Position numbers and translations under genes: made by a program. From Pseudomonas urmiensis (GTDB lineage: Bacteria > Pseudomonadota > Gammaproteobacteria > Pseudomonadales > Pseudomonadaceae): DNA of 64,000 nucleotides. Shown piece by piece: positions 1 through 8,662 of this stretch (position 1 is its first letter; each line of letters starts with the position of its first letter). A model generated the notes under the pieces. That model made no database searches, was not told where the DNA came from, and saw only the letters and a list, made by a program, of their open reading frames with translations. Location: NCBI RefSeq assembly GCF_014268815.2, contig NZ_JABWRE020000001.1, positions 2,485,001 to 2,549,000 on the forward strand, written 5' to 3'.

Positions 1-971
1 TGCGGGTGTGGAAACCGGCCACGGTGCACACCTCTGCTGCACTCACCGGGCGGGTGGACAATTCCAAGGTCGAAGCCGACCCCAAGGCGCCTGCTGGCGA
101 TACCCTGGCCTTCAGCCAGTCGGACAGGCGCACGGTGCTGCGGGCGTGGATGCCTTGGATCATCCTCACGGTATTCGTCTTCGCCTGGGGCACGGCCAGC
201 TTCAAGAACCTGTTCGATACCCGCCCCGCGCTGGACCCTGCTACAGGCGTGGTGATGATGGACGCGCAGGGCAAGCCGCTGCGTGAAGCCAACCCAATCT
301 TCGCCCCGAGCATCACGTTCGAGGCCATCCACCAGCAGATCGAAAAAGTCCCGCCTGTTGTGCCCACGCCGAAAAAAGAGGACGCGGTGTACAAGTTCAC
401 CTGGCTGACCTCGACCGGTAGCGGGATCTTGCTGGCGGCGATTCTCGGCGGCCTGCTGATGGGCTACTCGCCGCTAGCCCTGGCCAAGCAGTACCTGCGC
501 ACGATCTGGGTGGTGCGTTATTCGCTGATCACCATCGTCGCGATGCTCGCCCTGGGGTTTCTCACGCGCTACTCAGGGCTGGATGCGACCATGGGCCTGG
601 CGTTTGCCGCCACCGGCATTTTCTACCCGATGTTCGGCACCCTGCTGGGCTGGCTGGGGGTCGCCCTGACCGGCTCGGACACCGCCTCCAACGTGCTGTT
701 CGGCGGGCTGCAGCGGGTGACCGCCGAGCAACTTGGCCTGAGCCCGGTACTGATGGCTGCGGCCAACAGCTCGGGTGGGGTGATGGGCAAGATGGTCGAT
801 GCGCAGTCGATCGTGGTCGCCTCCACCGCGACCCGCTGGTATGGGCATGAAGGCGAGATCCTGCGCTATGTGTTCTTCCACTCGGTGATCCTGGCAATTC
901 TGGTCGGCGGCCTGGTGACCTTGCAGGCGTACGTGGCGCCGTTCACGGCGATGGTGGTCGGCGGCGGCTGA
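1..971 (+). CDS. lldP: L-lactate permease, 3' part (LctP/LldP/GlcA family)
   Basis: This is the C-terminal part of a lactate/glycolate:proton symporter of the LctP family; the open frame enters from the left edge, so the N-terminal part is outside the window. Visible are a charged cytoplasmic stretch, a hydrophobic helix (PWIILTVFVFAWG), a loop, and then four or five membrane helices. The block GSDTASNVLFGGLQ followed by AANSSGGVMGKM is the most typical signature of lactate permeases. It would import lactate at the inner membrane. RNase Z follows 42 bases downstream on the same strand. Choosing between lactate and glycolate as substrate is not possible from this fragment. The family call is firm. 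Confidence 0.93.
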   Translation, partial: RVWKPATVHTSAALTGRVDNSKVEADPKAPAGDTLAFSQSDRRTVLRAWMPWIILTVFVFAWGTASFKNLFDTRPALDPATGVVMMDAQGKPLREANPIFAPSITFEAIHQQIEKVPPVVPTPKKEDAVYKFTWLTSTGSGILLAAILGGLLMGYSPLALAKQYLRTIWVVRYSLITIVAMLALGFLTRYSGLDATMGLAFAATGIFYPMFGTLLGWLGVALTGSDTASNVLFGGLQRVTAEQLGLSPVLMAAANSSGGVMGKMVDAQSIVVASTATRWYGHEGEILRYVFFHSVILAILVGGLVTLQAYVAPFTAMVVGGG

Positions 972-1013
972 AAGTCTGGGTAAAATGCCGATTTATCCGT
1001 AGAGGATCCTGCA

Positions 1014-1979
1014 ATGGACCTGCAGTTTCTGGGCACCTCCTCCGGGGTGCCCACCAAGGCCCGCAATGTCAGCGCCACGGCCGTGATCGAGGCCTCCGGC
1101 AAAGGCTGGTACCTGGTCGATTGCGGCGAAGGCACGCAACACCAACTGCTGCACACCCCGCTGTCGATGCGCGACTTGCGCGCCATTTTCATCACCCATG
1201 TGCATGGCGATCACTGCTATGGCCTGCCAGGTTTGCTGGCCAGTGCCGGCATGTCTGGGCGCAGCGAACCACTGCCGATGATCCTGCCGCTGGCCTTGCA
1301 CGACTGGCTACGCCAAAGCCTGGCCGTGAGCCAGACCTACCTGCCCTTCGAGCTGCACTTGCAGGCTGTGGAAACTCTCCAGCACTGGAGCAGCGCCCAG
1401 GTGCAGGTGAGCACCGTCGAGCTGTCGCACCGGGTGCCCAGTTATGGCTTCGTGTTTAGCGAAATCAATCCCGAGCCGCGCCTGGATACCGACAAGCTGC
1501 TGGCCGATGGCATTGCCCGTGGGCCGCTGTGGGGTGAGCTGGCCCAGGGCCGCTCGGTCGAGCACGCCGGCCAACAGCTCGCTGCGCAGGATTACCTGAA
1601 GCCCTCGCGCCCGCCACGACGCGTCATCGTCTGTGGCGACAACGATTCACCGAACCTGTTGGCCGAAGTGGCCAAAGGTGCCGATGTACTGGTACATGAA
1701 GCGACCTTCACCCAGCCCATCCTGGCACGTGCACAGTCGAACTTTGGCCATAGCACTGCCGCCGCTGTCGCACAGTTCGCCCACGCTGCGGGGGTGCCTA
1801 ACCTGGTGCTGACGCACTTCAGTGCCCGCTACCAGGACAATCCGCAGCGCAGCCCCTCGATCGATGATGTGCGTGCCGAGGCGTTGGCCCATTACAGCGG
1901 GCAGCTGATCCTGGCGCGAGATCTACAGCGTTACCACCTGGACCGGGAAGGCCGGCTGCAGCCGATAGCCAGCCTTTGA
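1014..1979 (+). CDS. rnz: Ribonuclease Z / RNase BN
   Basis: Zinc-dependent metallo-beta-lactamase-fold nuclease of 321 residues that matures tRNA 3' ends. The N-terminus [14 protein letters not shown] is the family hallmark, and the metal-binding motif THVHGDH gives H62, H64, D66 and H67. Later ligand blocks are VCGDND, VHEATF and the C-terminal LTHFSARY. Length matches the short bacterial form of about 305-320 residues. The ATG follows an AGAGGAT ribosome site. Its usual partner genes are not fixed; here it simply lies between the lactate permease and a convergent nucleobase permease. Cytoplasmic, housekeeping. Confidence 0.95.
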   Translation: MDLQFLGTSSGVPTKARNVSATAVIEASGKGWYLVDCGEGTQHQLLHTPLSMRDLRAIFITHVHGDHCYGLPGLLASAGMSGRSEPLPMILPLALHDWLRQSLAVSQTYLPFELHLQAVETLQHWSSAQVQVSTVELSHRVPSYGFVFSEINPEPRLDTDKLLADGIARGPLWGELAQGRSVEHAGQQLAAQDYLKPSRPPRRVIVCGDNDSPNLLAEVAKGADVLVHEATFTQPILARAQSNFGHSTAAAVAQFAHAAGVPNLVLTHFSARYQDNPQRSPSIDDVRAEALAHYSGQLILARDLQRYHLDREGRLQPIASL

Positions 1980-2008
1980 GGCGCATCGCTAACAGCCACG
2001 ACCACCAA

Positions 2009-2025
2009 GGGCCGCAACGCGGCCC
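2009..2025. terminator. Hairpin between convergent rnz and NCS1 permease
   Basis: GGGCCGC-aac-GCGGCCC forms a perfect 7-bp GC stem in the 55-base gap between two convergent genes. There is no clear U-run on either side, so intrinsic termination is only plausible; it may instead be a 3'-end stabilising hairpin. Confidence 0.4.
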
Positions 2026-2034
2026 CTGATCTGC

Positions 2035-3438
2035 TTACTCATTCACACTCAAAGCGCGCGCCGCTCTTTCGCTGCGGCCACGCGTCGCCAGGCAGTAATA
2101 CAGCGGGCACGTCACCAACAAGCCAAATAACCAGGACAGGTCCGCCCCTTCCACCAGGTTCGAATACGGCCCGACATACAGCGCGGTATTGGCAAACGGC
2201 AACTGCACCAGGATCCCGCAGGCGTAGGCAATGATCGCGTGCGGGTTGAACCGGCCATAGATCCCACCATCGGCGCGGAAGATCGAGGCGATGTCATACA
2301 CGCCCTTCTTGATCAGGTAGAAGTCGATCAGGTTGATCGAAGCCCACGGCACCAGCACCAGCAGCAACGCCAGGATCAAGCCGATGAACTGGCCAATGAA
2401 ATCCGCCGACGCGTTCAACGCGACCAGGCCACAACCGAGCAGAATCACCGCTGCGAGGACTACCCGCAGCTTGATGCTCGGCGTCCACTGCGCCACGAAG
2501 GTCTGGATCGCGGTGACGATCGACAGCACCGCGCCATACAGGTTGAGGGCGTTGTGGCTGATGATGTTGAGCAGGAACAGCACCATCAGAATCGGCCCCA
2601 GCCAGCCTGTGGCCTGCTCGACCGCAGCCATGGCGTCGGTGCCTTCCGGCACGCACAGCACGGCAATGGCACCAAAGCTGAAGCACAGGATGGTGCCCAG
2701 GGTGGCCCCCAGGTAAGTGGCCCAGAACGGCTTGGCGATCCCGATTTCACGCGGCAGGTAGCGCGAATAGTCGGAGGTGTAAGGCGAGAAGCTGATCTGC
2801 CAGATGGTGCCCAGCGACACCGTGGCGATAAAGCCCGACAGATTGAAGCTGCCACGGCTGAAGAAGTCTGCCGGCAGGTCCTGGATGAACATCATGGCGA
2901 AGCCAGCCAACAGCGCCGAGCCCATCACCCAAGTGCCGATGCGGTTGAGGGTATGAATGAAGCGATAGCCAATCACGCCAATCGCCGTAGCGCTCAAGGC
3001 GCCGATGACGATGGCCGTCGGCATCGGTACGCTGGGGGCAATGCCATGGATCGACTTGCCAGCCAGGACAATGTTGGAAATGAAGAAGCCGATGTAGATC
3101 AGCGCGGTGAAGAACACGATCAGCAACGCGCCATAACGGCCGAACTGGCCACGGCTCTGGACCATCTGCGGAATGCCCAGCTGCGGCCCCTGCGCAGAAG
3201 CCAGGGCGATGACCACGCCGCCCAGCATGTGGCCAAGCACAATTGCAATCAGCCCCCACAGCAGGTTCAAGTGGAACACCTGGACCACCATGGCACCGGT
3301 GACGATAGGCAGGGGTGCAATGTTGGTGCTGAACCAGAGGGTGAACAGGTCGCGCGCCTTCCCATGGCGCTCGTCAGGTGGGACGTAATCGACCGTGTGA
3401 TTCTCGACAAACTGGTGTTGCGACGACGGTTGGGACAT
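2035..3438 (-). CDS. NCS1-family nucleobase/nitrogen-compound permease (copy A)
   Basis: A 467-residue, roughly 12-helix secondary transporter of the NCS1 family (cytosine, allantoin, hydantoin and similar). Typical features are the N-terminal block DLFTLWFSTNIAPLPIVTGA, GIPQMVQSRGQFG in the second helix region, and SPYTSDYSRYLP in the middle. A closely similar paralogue lies at 17369-18781. The gene is read away from the flavin reductase/monooxygenase operon, and a copy of the shared operator overlaps its promoter (3512-3539). I infer that it imports the substrate of the neighbouring flavin-dependent pathway. The exact compound cannot be read from sequence; cytosine itself is unlikely to be the target because no deaminase is nearby. 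Confidence 0.9.
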   Translation of the reverse strand: MSQPSSQHQFVENHTVDYVPPDERHGKARDLFTLWFSTNIAPLPIVTGAMVVQVFHLNLLWGLIAIVLGHMLGGVVIALASAQGPQLGIPQMVQSRGQFGRYGALLIVFFTALIYIGFFISNIVLAGKSIHGIAPSVPMPTAIVIGALSATAIGVIGYRFIHTLNRIGTWVMGSALLAGFAMMFIQDLPADFFSRGSFNLSGFIATVSLGTIWQISFSPYTSDYSRYLPREIGIAKPFWATYLGATLGTILCFSFGAIAVLCVPEGTDAMAAVEQATGWLGPILMVLFLLNIISHNALNLYGAVLSIVTAIQTFVAQWTPSIKLRVVLAAVILLGCGLVALNASADFIGQFIGLILALLLVLVPWASINLIDFYLIKKGVYDIASIFRADGGIYGRFNPHAIIAYACGILVQLPFANTALYVGPYSNLVEGADLSWLFGLLVTCPLYYCLATRGRSERAARALSVNE

Positions 3439-3511
3439 AGGATTTCAGCTCGAAAGGGTCGTTTTTTATCGTTGTAGGAAACCGCTCTGGGCGGCCTCTC
3501 AGCTGCGGACC

Positions 3512-3539
3512 ATATTATGGTATTCCAAACTTTTGACAA
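3512..3539 (-). promoter_or_regulatory. Predicted promoter and FCD-type operator (site 1) for NCS1 permease A
   Basis: On the minus strand, TTGTCA (3534-3539), a 16-base spacer and TAATAT (3512-3517) make a reasonable sigma70 promoter. The operator, read on the plus strand from 3513 as TATTATGGTATTCCAA, covers the spacer and -10. This is the same arrangement as in front of the ABC importer (21421-21448). A regulator bound here would block polymerase. Confidence 0.7.
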
Positions 3540-3672
3540 CACTGCACCGCCCGAAAATAACCTAACTGATCCGGTTCAGCAGCCCACCGGCAGAGCGTGA
3601 TTCTTTGGCTAAGCCACGTTTTACGCGGCCTTGCGCCGCTCATCGTGATTTTCACCAGGCGGAAAATTCCGC

Positions 3673-3704
3673 TTGCAAATCGAGTATTACGGTATACCAT
3701 CAGA
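3673..3704 (+). promoter_or_regulatory. Predicted promoter and FCD-type operator (site 2) for flavin reductase 1/monooxygenase
   Basis: TTGCAA at 3673-3678 is followed after 16 bases by TACCAT, and the operator TATTACGGTATACCATCAGA lies at 3685-3704. The same layout, TTGCA-N7-operator-CAGACA, recurs at 5613-5646 in front of the next operon. The core GGTATACC is a perfect palindrome with the GT-N2-AC form expected for GntR/FCD regulators. Confidence 0.7.
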
Positions 3705-3757
3705 CACATCAACGATAAAAAGCGGACCACCGCTACCCCTGCGAAGAGGATCACTTC

Positions 3758-4243
3758 ATGATCGACGCAACCGTCTACAAGAACGTTTTGGGTTCCTTCC
3801 CTTCCGGCGTCACTGTCATCACCACCCTGGACGACGACGGCCAGATCGTCGGCCTGACCGCCAGTGCCTTTTCCTCGCTGTCGATGGACCCGCCACTGGT
3901 GCTGTTCTGCCCCAACTACAGCTCCGACTCCTACCCGGTACTGATGCAGAAAAAGCGCTTTGCCATTCACCTGCTTTCCGGTGAACAGCAGGCTGAAGCC
4001 TATGCCTTCGCCAAAAAAGGCAAGGACAAGGCCGCCGGTATCGAGTGGACCTTGAGCGAGCTGGGCAACCCGCTGCTGGCCAATGCCACCGCCATCATCG
4101 AATGCGAGCTGTGGCGTGAATATGAAGGTGGCGACCACGCCATCATGGTTGGCAAAGTGCAGAACCTGATCGTCCCCGAGCAAGCGCCACTGCCGATGAT
4201 CTACTGCCGCGGCAAGATGGCCAGCCTGCCCGCCTTCGCCTGA
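3758..4243 (+). CDS. Flavin reductase-like protein 1 (HpaC/RutF type)
   Basis: A 161-residue NAD(P)H:flavin oxidoreductase of the flavin_Reduct family, the small component that supplies reduced FMN to two-component monooxygenases. The early block SFPSGVTVITT and the following ASAFSSLSMDPPLVLF are the flavin-binding signature. About 70% of residues match flavin reductase 2 at 8663. It is the first gene of an operon with the luciferase-like monooxygenase 95 bases downstream, its obvious partner. An AGAGGA ribosome site precedes the ATG. Transcription probably starts from the operator-bearing promoter at 3673-3704. Whether NADH or NADPH is used cannot be told. Confidence 0.92.
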   Translation: MIDATVYKNVLGSFPSGVTVITTLDDDGQIVGLTASAFSSLSMDPPLVLFCPNYSSDSYPVLMQKKRFAIHLLSGEQQAEAYAFAKKGKDKAAGIEWTLSELGNPLLANATAIIECELWREYEGGDHAIMVGKVQNLIVPEQAPLPMIYCRGKMASLPAFA

Positions 4244-4292
4244 GCGCACCTATCCTGTCGATGGGTGCCGGGCGCGCCCGTCGTGGTTTCTG

Positions 4293-4312
4293 GCGCCTGC
4301 CCAGGCAGGCGC
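4293..4312 (+). other. Perfect hairpin between flavin reductase 1 and monooxygenase genes
   Basis: GCGCCTGCC-CA-GGCAGGCGC is a 9-bp perfect stem with a two-base tip in the 95-base gap inside the operon. There is no U-run after it, so it is not a standard terminator; it could be an mRNA processing or stability element. Confidence 0.4.
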
Positions 4313-4338
4313 GACATTCAAGCTTCGAGGAAAGCCCC

Positions 4339-5382
4339 ATGAAATTTTCGTTGTTCGTGCACATGGAACGTTGGGATGAACAGGTCAGCCACCGCCAGCT
4401 GTTCGAAGACCTCACCGAACTGACCCTGATGGCCGAGGACGGCGGTTTCAGCACCGTGTGGATCGGCGAACACCACGCCATGGAATACACCATCTCGCCC
4501 AGCCCGATGCCATTGCTGGCGTACCTGGCGGCGCGCACCGAAAACATCCGCCTGGGCGCCGGCACCATCATCGCGCCGTTCTGGAATCCGATCCGGGTAG
4601 CCGGTGAATGCGCCCTGCTCGATGTGATCAGCAACGGTCGGATGGAAGTCGGCCTGGCCCGTGGCGCCTACCAGTTCGAGTTCGACCGCATGGCCAACGG
4701 CATGCCGGCTACCGACGGCGGCAAGGCCCTGCGCGAGATGGTCCCGGCGGTGCGCGAACTGTGGAAAGGCGACTATGCCTTTGAAGGTGAGGTGTACAAG
4801 TTCCCCACCTCCACCAGCGTGCCCAAGCCGGTACAGAAAGGCATGCCGCCGATGTGGATCGCCGCACGCGATCCGGATTCGCACAACTTTGCCGTGAAAA
4901 ACGGCTGCAATGTCATGGTCACCCCGCTGATGAAGGGTGACGAAGAAGTGCTGGACTTGAAGAACAAGTTCCAGGCCGCGCTGGACAACAACCCGGACGT
5001 GCCGCGCCCGCAGTTGATGGTGCTGCGCCACACCCACGTGCACAGCCCGGCGGAGCCAGACGGTTGGAAGATCGGCGCCCAAGCCATCTCGCGCTTCTAC
5101 CGCACCTTCGATGCCTGGTTCGGCAACAAGACCACCCCGGTCAATGGCTTCCTTGAGCCGAGCCCTGAGTCGAAATTCGCCGAAGTGCCCGCGTTCGAGC
5201 TGGAAAACATTCGCAAGAACACCATGATCGGCACGCCTGAAGAAATCATCGCGCGGATCAAGTACTACCAGGAACTGGGCGTCGACGAGTTCAGCTTCTG
5301 GTGTGACAACAGCCTGCCGCATGCCGAGAAGAAGAAGTCGCTGGAGCTGTTCATCAAGGAAGTGGTGCCGGCGTTCAACTGA
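4339..5382 (+). CDS. Luciferase-like (LLM class) FMNH2-dependent monooxygenase
   Basis: A 347-residue bacterial-luciferase-fold oxygenase. Typical blocks are TVWIGEHHAMEY near residue 50, RLGAGTIIAPFWNPIRVA near 85-100, and the C-terminal IGTPEEIIARIKYYQELGVDEFSFW. Enzymes of this class use FMNH2 from a partner reductase and O2 to insert oxygen, often cleaving C-N or C-S bonds or nitrogen rings. The start at the ATG after CGAGGAAAG gives a normal N-terminus (MKFSLFVHMERWD); an upstream in-frame extension would add unlikely basic sequence. It follows flavin reductase 1 and ends in a strong terminator. I regard it as the key catalytic gene of the locus; substrate unknown. Confidence 0.92.
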   Translation: MKFSLFVHMERWDEQVSHRQLFEDLTELTLMAEDGGFSTVWIGEHHAMEYTISPSPMPLLAYLAARTENIRLGAGTIIAPFWNPIRVAGECALLDVISNGRMEVGLARGAYQFEFDRMANGMPATDGGKALREMVPAVRELWKGDYAFEGEVYKFPTSTSVPKPVQKGMPPMWIAARDPDSHNFAVKNGCNVMVTPLMKGDEEVLDLKNKFQAALDNNPDVPRPQLMVLRHTHVHSPAEPDGWKIGAQAISRFYRTFDAWFGNKTTPVNGFLEPSPESKFAEVPAFELENIRKNTMIGTPEEIIARIKYYQELGVDEFSFWCDNSLPHAEKKKSLELFIKEVVPAFN

Positions 5383-5412
5383 ATTCCCATTGCCTGATTG
5401 ATTGCGGGAAGC

Positions 5413-5448
5413 GCCCGCTCCGGCTGCTGCAGGAGCGGGCATTTTTTT
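5413..5448 (+). terminator. Rho-independent terminator after the monooxygenase gene
   Basis: Stem GCCCGCTCC (5413-5421) pairs with GGAGCGGGC (5432-5440) and is followed by a run of seven T at 5442-5448, 30 bases after the monooxygenase stop codon. It separates this operon from the next one, which has its own operator. Confidence 0.88.
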
Positions 5449-5485
5449 GCGTGCTTGGCGCAGCAAGATGGCAGCGGCGGTGGAC

Positions 5486-5555
5486 TTTTCGCGGGCAAGC
5501 CCGCTCCCACAGGTCCCGCGCGCTATCCCTGTGGGAGCGGGCTTGCCCGCGAAAA
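5486..5555. repeat. Inverted REP pair (BIME)
   Basis: TTTTCGCGGGCAAGCCCGCT at 5486 and its complement ending at 5555 face each other, each being a P. putida-type REP with core GTGGGAGCGGGCTTGCCCGC. Such pairs are scattered extragenic elements in pseudomonads. Confidence 0.85.
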
Positions 5556-5612
5556 GGCTCAAGCCGACAGAGCACCTTTCATCTTCTGGGCAGAGAAATT
5601 TCCGACCACCTC

Positions 5613-5644
5613 TTGCACTACAAATATTATGGTATACCATCAGA
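5613..5644 (+). promoter_or_regulatory. Predicted promoter and FCD-type operator (site 3) for the AA_synth-hydrolase-ALDH operon
   Basis: TTGCAC at 5613-5618 is followed after 16 bases by TACCAT; the operator TATTATGGTATACCATCAGA is at 5625-5644, 35 bases before the ATG. Apart from one base in the operator it repeats the layout of site 2 at 3673-3704, including the trailing CAGACA. Confidence 0.72.
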
Positions 5645-5679
5645 CAACAAGACCTGATAACCCTTCACAGGAGCTGCCC

Positions 5680-6276
5680 ATGAGTTTCGAAATCCGCAAG
5701 ATCGTCACCTACTCCGAAGAGACCCGCATCGAAGGCGGCAAGGCCACCGACAAACCGGTGACCATGGTCGGCCTGGCCGTGGTGATCAAGAACCCGTGGG
5801 CTGGCCGCGGGTTCGTTGAAGATCTGAAGCCGGAAATCCGCGCCAACTGCTCCGAGCTGGGTGCACTGATGGTCGAGCGCCTGACCGCTGCCATCGGCGG
5901 TGCCGACAAGATCGAGGCCTACGGCAAGGCGGCGGTGGTCGGCGCCGACGGCGAAATCGAACACGCCTCGGCGGTGATCCACACCCTGCGCTTTGGCAAC
6001 CACTACCGCGAAGCGGTCCAGGCCAAGAGCTACCTGAGCTTCACCAACAAGCGCGGTGGCCCTGGCACCTCGATCCAGATCCCGATGATGCAAAAGGACG
6101 ACGAAGGCCTGCGCTCGCACTACATCACCCTGGAAATGCAGATCGAAGACGCACCGCGCGCCGACGAAATCGTCGTGGTCCTGGGCGCCGCTGACGGCGG
6201 CCGCCTGCACCCGCGCATCGGCAACCGCTATATCGACCTGGAAGAACTGGCCGCCGAGAAGGCCAACGCTCAATAA
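5680..6276 (+). CDS. DUF1185/AA_synth family protein
   Basis: A 198-residue protein of the family labelled amino acid synthesis (PF06684, formerly DUF1185), whose biochemical role I do not know; the family name should not be trusted as function. Recognisable blocks are MVGLAVVIKNPWAGRGFVEDL near residue 30, GAAVVG-like sequence near 85, and a C-terminal VVLGAADGGRLHPRIGNR. It has no signal peptide or membrane helix. It opens an operon with the alpha/beta hydrolase, aldehyde dehydrogenase and flavin reductase 2, behind operator site 3. Context suggests that it acts on an intermediate of the flavin-dependent pathway, perhaps a hydrolytic or isomerising step. The AGGAG site six bases before the ATG supports this start. 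Confidence 0.85.
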   Translation: MSFEIRKIVTYSEETRIEGGKATDKPVTMVGLAVVIKNPWAGRGFVEDLKPEIRANCSELGALMVERLTAAIGGADKIEAYGKAAVVGADGEIEHASAVIHTLRFGNHYREAVQAKSYLSFTNKRGGPGTSIQIPMMQKDDEGLRSHYITLEMQIEDAPRADEIVVVLGAADGGRLHPRIGNRYIDLEELAAEKANAQ

Positions 6277-6336
6277 CAACAACCAGAAGCGCTGGGGCAT
6301 TGCCTGCAAGCCCCGGCCTTCAAGGAGCGCCCCACC

Positions 6337-7170
6337 ATGATTCAGCCTGTTGCTGAACGTACACCGGCCGGGACCAGTTACCTGAGCCAAGGCCAGGGCC
6401 AGCCTGTGGTGCTGATCCACGGCGTGGGCCTGAACAAGGAAATGTGGGGTGGGCAGTTCGTCGGCCTGGCCAACGACTACCGAGTCATCGCCTACGACAT
6501 GCTCGGCCACGGCCAGAGCCACCTGCCTGCCGCTGACACACCGCTGGAAGGCTACGCCGCGCAATTGGCCGAATTGCTCGATCATTTGCAGATTACTCAA
6601 GCCACCGTGATCGGTTTTTCCATGGGTGGCCTGGTCGCCCGCGCCTTTGCCCTGAACTACCCGCAGCGATTGTCCGCGCTGGTAGTGCTCAATAGCGTCT
6701 TCAACCGCACCCCAGAGCAGAGCGCAGGGGTTATCGCCCGCGCCGCCCAGGCGGCTGAGCAAGGGCCGGACGCCAACGTCGATGCCGCCCTGGACCGCTG
6801 GTTCAGCCGCGAATACAAGGCCGCCAACCCGGCCCAGGTCGCGGCGATTCGCCAGGTCCTGGCCAGCAACGACCCCCAGGGTTACCACACCACATACTCG
6901 CTGTTCGCCACTCAGGACATGTATCGCGCAGACGACCTGGGCACGATCCAGGTACCGACCCTGATCGCTACCGGCGAGCTCGACCAAGGTTCGACCCCGG
7001 CCATGACCCGCCAGCTCGCCGCGCGCATTCCCGGTGCGCACAGCGTGGTCCTCGCCGAACAACGGCATATGATGCCGGTAGAAGCGCCGCGCGAAGTCAA
7101 CAAGATGCTGCTGGACTTCCTCAGGCAAGCCCGCACCCTCACCGAATCCGCCAAGGGGATTGTTGCATGA
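6337..7170 (+). CDS. Alpha/beta hydrolase (RutD/PcaD-like)
   Basis: A 277-residue alpha/beta-hydrolase. The oxyanion motif VLIHGVG lies near residue 25, the nucleophile elbow GFSMGG gives S95, the acid is probably D216 (TGELDQGS) and the histidine H244 (EQRHMMP). Relatives hydrolyse enol-lactones (PcaD), aminoacrylate or carbamate (RutD) and ester or amide intermediates. It overlaps the ALDH start by four bases (ATGA), so the two are translationally coupled. In this operon it probably hydrolyses an amide, formamide or lactone released by the oxygenase step. Confidence 0.9.
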   Translation: MIQPVAERTPAGTSYLSQGQGQPVVLIHGVGLNKEMWGGQFVGLANDYRVIAYDMLGHGQSHLPAADTPLEGYAAQLAELLDHLQITQATVIGFSMGGLVARAFALNYPQRLSALVVLNSVFNRTPEQSAGVIARAAQAAEQGPDANVDAALDRWFSREYKAANPAQVAAIRQVLASNDPQGYHTTYSLFATQDMYRADDLGTIQVPTLIATGELDQGSTPAMTRQLAARIPGAHSVVLAEQRHMMPVEAPREVNKMLLDFLRQARTLTESAKGIVA

Positions 7171-8648
7171 CCCTCGTTCGTTTCCAGATGTGCATCGACG
7201 GCCAATGGCGCGATGCCCAGAGCGGCAAGACCTTCGACAGCCTCGATCCGGCGACCGCCCAGGCCTGGGCGCAACTGCCCGATGCCGATGAAGGCGACGT
7301 CGAACTGGCCGTACAAGCAGCCCAGCGCGCCTTCGACAGTCAAACCTGGCGTGGCCTTAGCGCCACGGCACGGGGCAAGCTGCTGCGCCGCCTGGGTGAC
7401 TTGATTGCCGAAAACAAAGAGCACCTGGCCCAGCTGGAAAGCCGCGATAACGGCAAGCTGATCCGCGAAACCCGCGGCCAGGTCGGTTATCTGCCAGAGT
7501 TCTTCCACTACACCGCAGGCCTGGCCGACAAGCTCGAAGGCGGCACCCTGCCGCTGGATAAACCCGACCTGTTCGCCTACACCGTGCACGAGCCAATGGG
7601 CGTGGTTGCCGGGATCATTCCCTGGAACAGCCCGCTGTACCTGACCGCGATCAAGCTGGCCCCGGCCCTGGCAGCGGGTAACACCATCGTCCTCAAGCCG
7701 TCCGAGCACGCCTCGGCGACCATCCTCGAGCTAGCCCGCCTGGCCCTGGAAGCCGGCTTCCCGCCGGGTGTGGTCAACGTGGTGACCGGTTACGGCCCAA
7801 GCACCGGCGCTGCCCTCACCCGCCACCCGCTGATCCGCAAGATCGCCTTCACAGGCGGCGCCGCCACAGCCCGTCACGTGGTGCGCAGCAGCGCCGAGAA
7901 CTTCGCCAAGCTGTCGCTGGAGCTGGGCGGCAAGTCGCCGAACATCATCTTCGCCGACGCGGACCTGGACAGCGCCATCAATGGCGCCGTAGCCGGCATC
8001 TATGCCGCCTCCGGGCAAAGCTGCGTGGCCGGCTCGCGCTTGCTGGTGCAAGACGAGATCTTCGATGAATTCGTCGAGCGGCTGATCGAACGCGCCAAGC
8101 GCATCCGCATCGGCAACCCGCAGGACGAGCTCAGCGAAATGGGCCCGATGGCCACCGCCCAGCAACTGGCCGTGGTCGAAGGCCTGGTCGCGGCGGCCAA
8201 CGCCGAGGGCGCCAAGCTGCGCATGGGCGGCAAGCGTGCCGAGGTCGAGGGTGAAGGCTGGTTCTATGAGCCGACCCTGTTCGAGTGCGACAGCAACTCG
8301 ATGAAGATCATGCAGGAAGAGGTGTTCGGCCCGGTCGCGGCGGTGATTCGCTTCAAGACTGAGCAAGAGGCCTTGGCGATAGCCAACGACTCGCAGTTTG
8401 GCCTGGCCGCCGGCATCTGGACTCGCGACCTGGGCCGCGCCCACCGCCTGGCCCGCGATGTACGTTCAGGGATCATCTGGGTCAACACCTACCGCGCAGT
8501 CTCGGCCATGGCGCCGATTGGCGGCTTCAAGAACAGCGGCTATGGCCGCGAGAGCGGCATCGATTCGGTGCTCGCTTACACCGAGCTGAAGACTGTGTGG
8601 ATCAACCTGTCCACCGCGCCGATGCCCGATCCTTTCGTGATGCGCTAA
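7167..8648 (+). CDS. NAD(P)-dependent aldehyde dehydrogenase
   Basis: A complete 493-residue ALDH. It has the cofactor-site block IIPWNSPLYL (N154), the general base E252 in LELGGKSPNI, and the catalytic cysteine C286 in ASGQSCVAGSR, with the C-terminal GGFKNSGYGRE. All key residues are present. Aldehyde dehydrogenases accompany luciferase-type ring-opening oxygenases in the pyridine and trigonelline pathways, where the opened ring carries an aldehyde, which makes the combination here meaningful. It is coupled to the hydrolase upstream, and flavin reductase 2 follows after 14 bases. Confidence 0.94.
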   Translation: MTLVRFQMCIDGQWRDAQSGKTFDSLDPATAQAWAQLPDADEGDVELAVQAAQRAFDSQTWRGLSATARGKLLRRLGDLIAENKEHLAQLESRDNGKLIRETRGQVGYLPEFFHYTAGLADKLEGGTLPLDKPDLFAYTVHEPMGVVAGIIPWNSPLYLTAIKLAPALAAGNTIVLKPSEHASATILELARLALEAGFPPGVVNVVTGYGPSTGAALTRHPLIRKIAFTGGAATARHVVRSSAENFAKLSLELGGKSPNIIFADADLDSAINGAVAGIYAASGQSCVAGSRLLVQDEIFDEFVERLIERAKRIRIGNPQDELSEMGPMATAQQLAVVEGLVAAANAEGAKLRMGGKRAEVEGEGWFYEPTLFECDSNSMKIMQEEVFGPVAAVIRFKTEQEALAIANDSQFGLAAGIWTRDLGRAHRLARDVRSGIIWVNTYRAVSAMAPIGGFKNSGYGRESGIDSVLAYTELKTVWINLSTAPMPDPFVMR

Positions 8649-8662
8649 GAGGGCCTGCCAAG

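Noticed and set aside
2239..3477. Long open frame (412 codons) antisense to NCS1 permease A
   Set aside because: It has the repetitive basic/acidic composition of GC-rich antisense frames, and the permease on the other strand is unmistakable.
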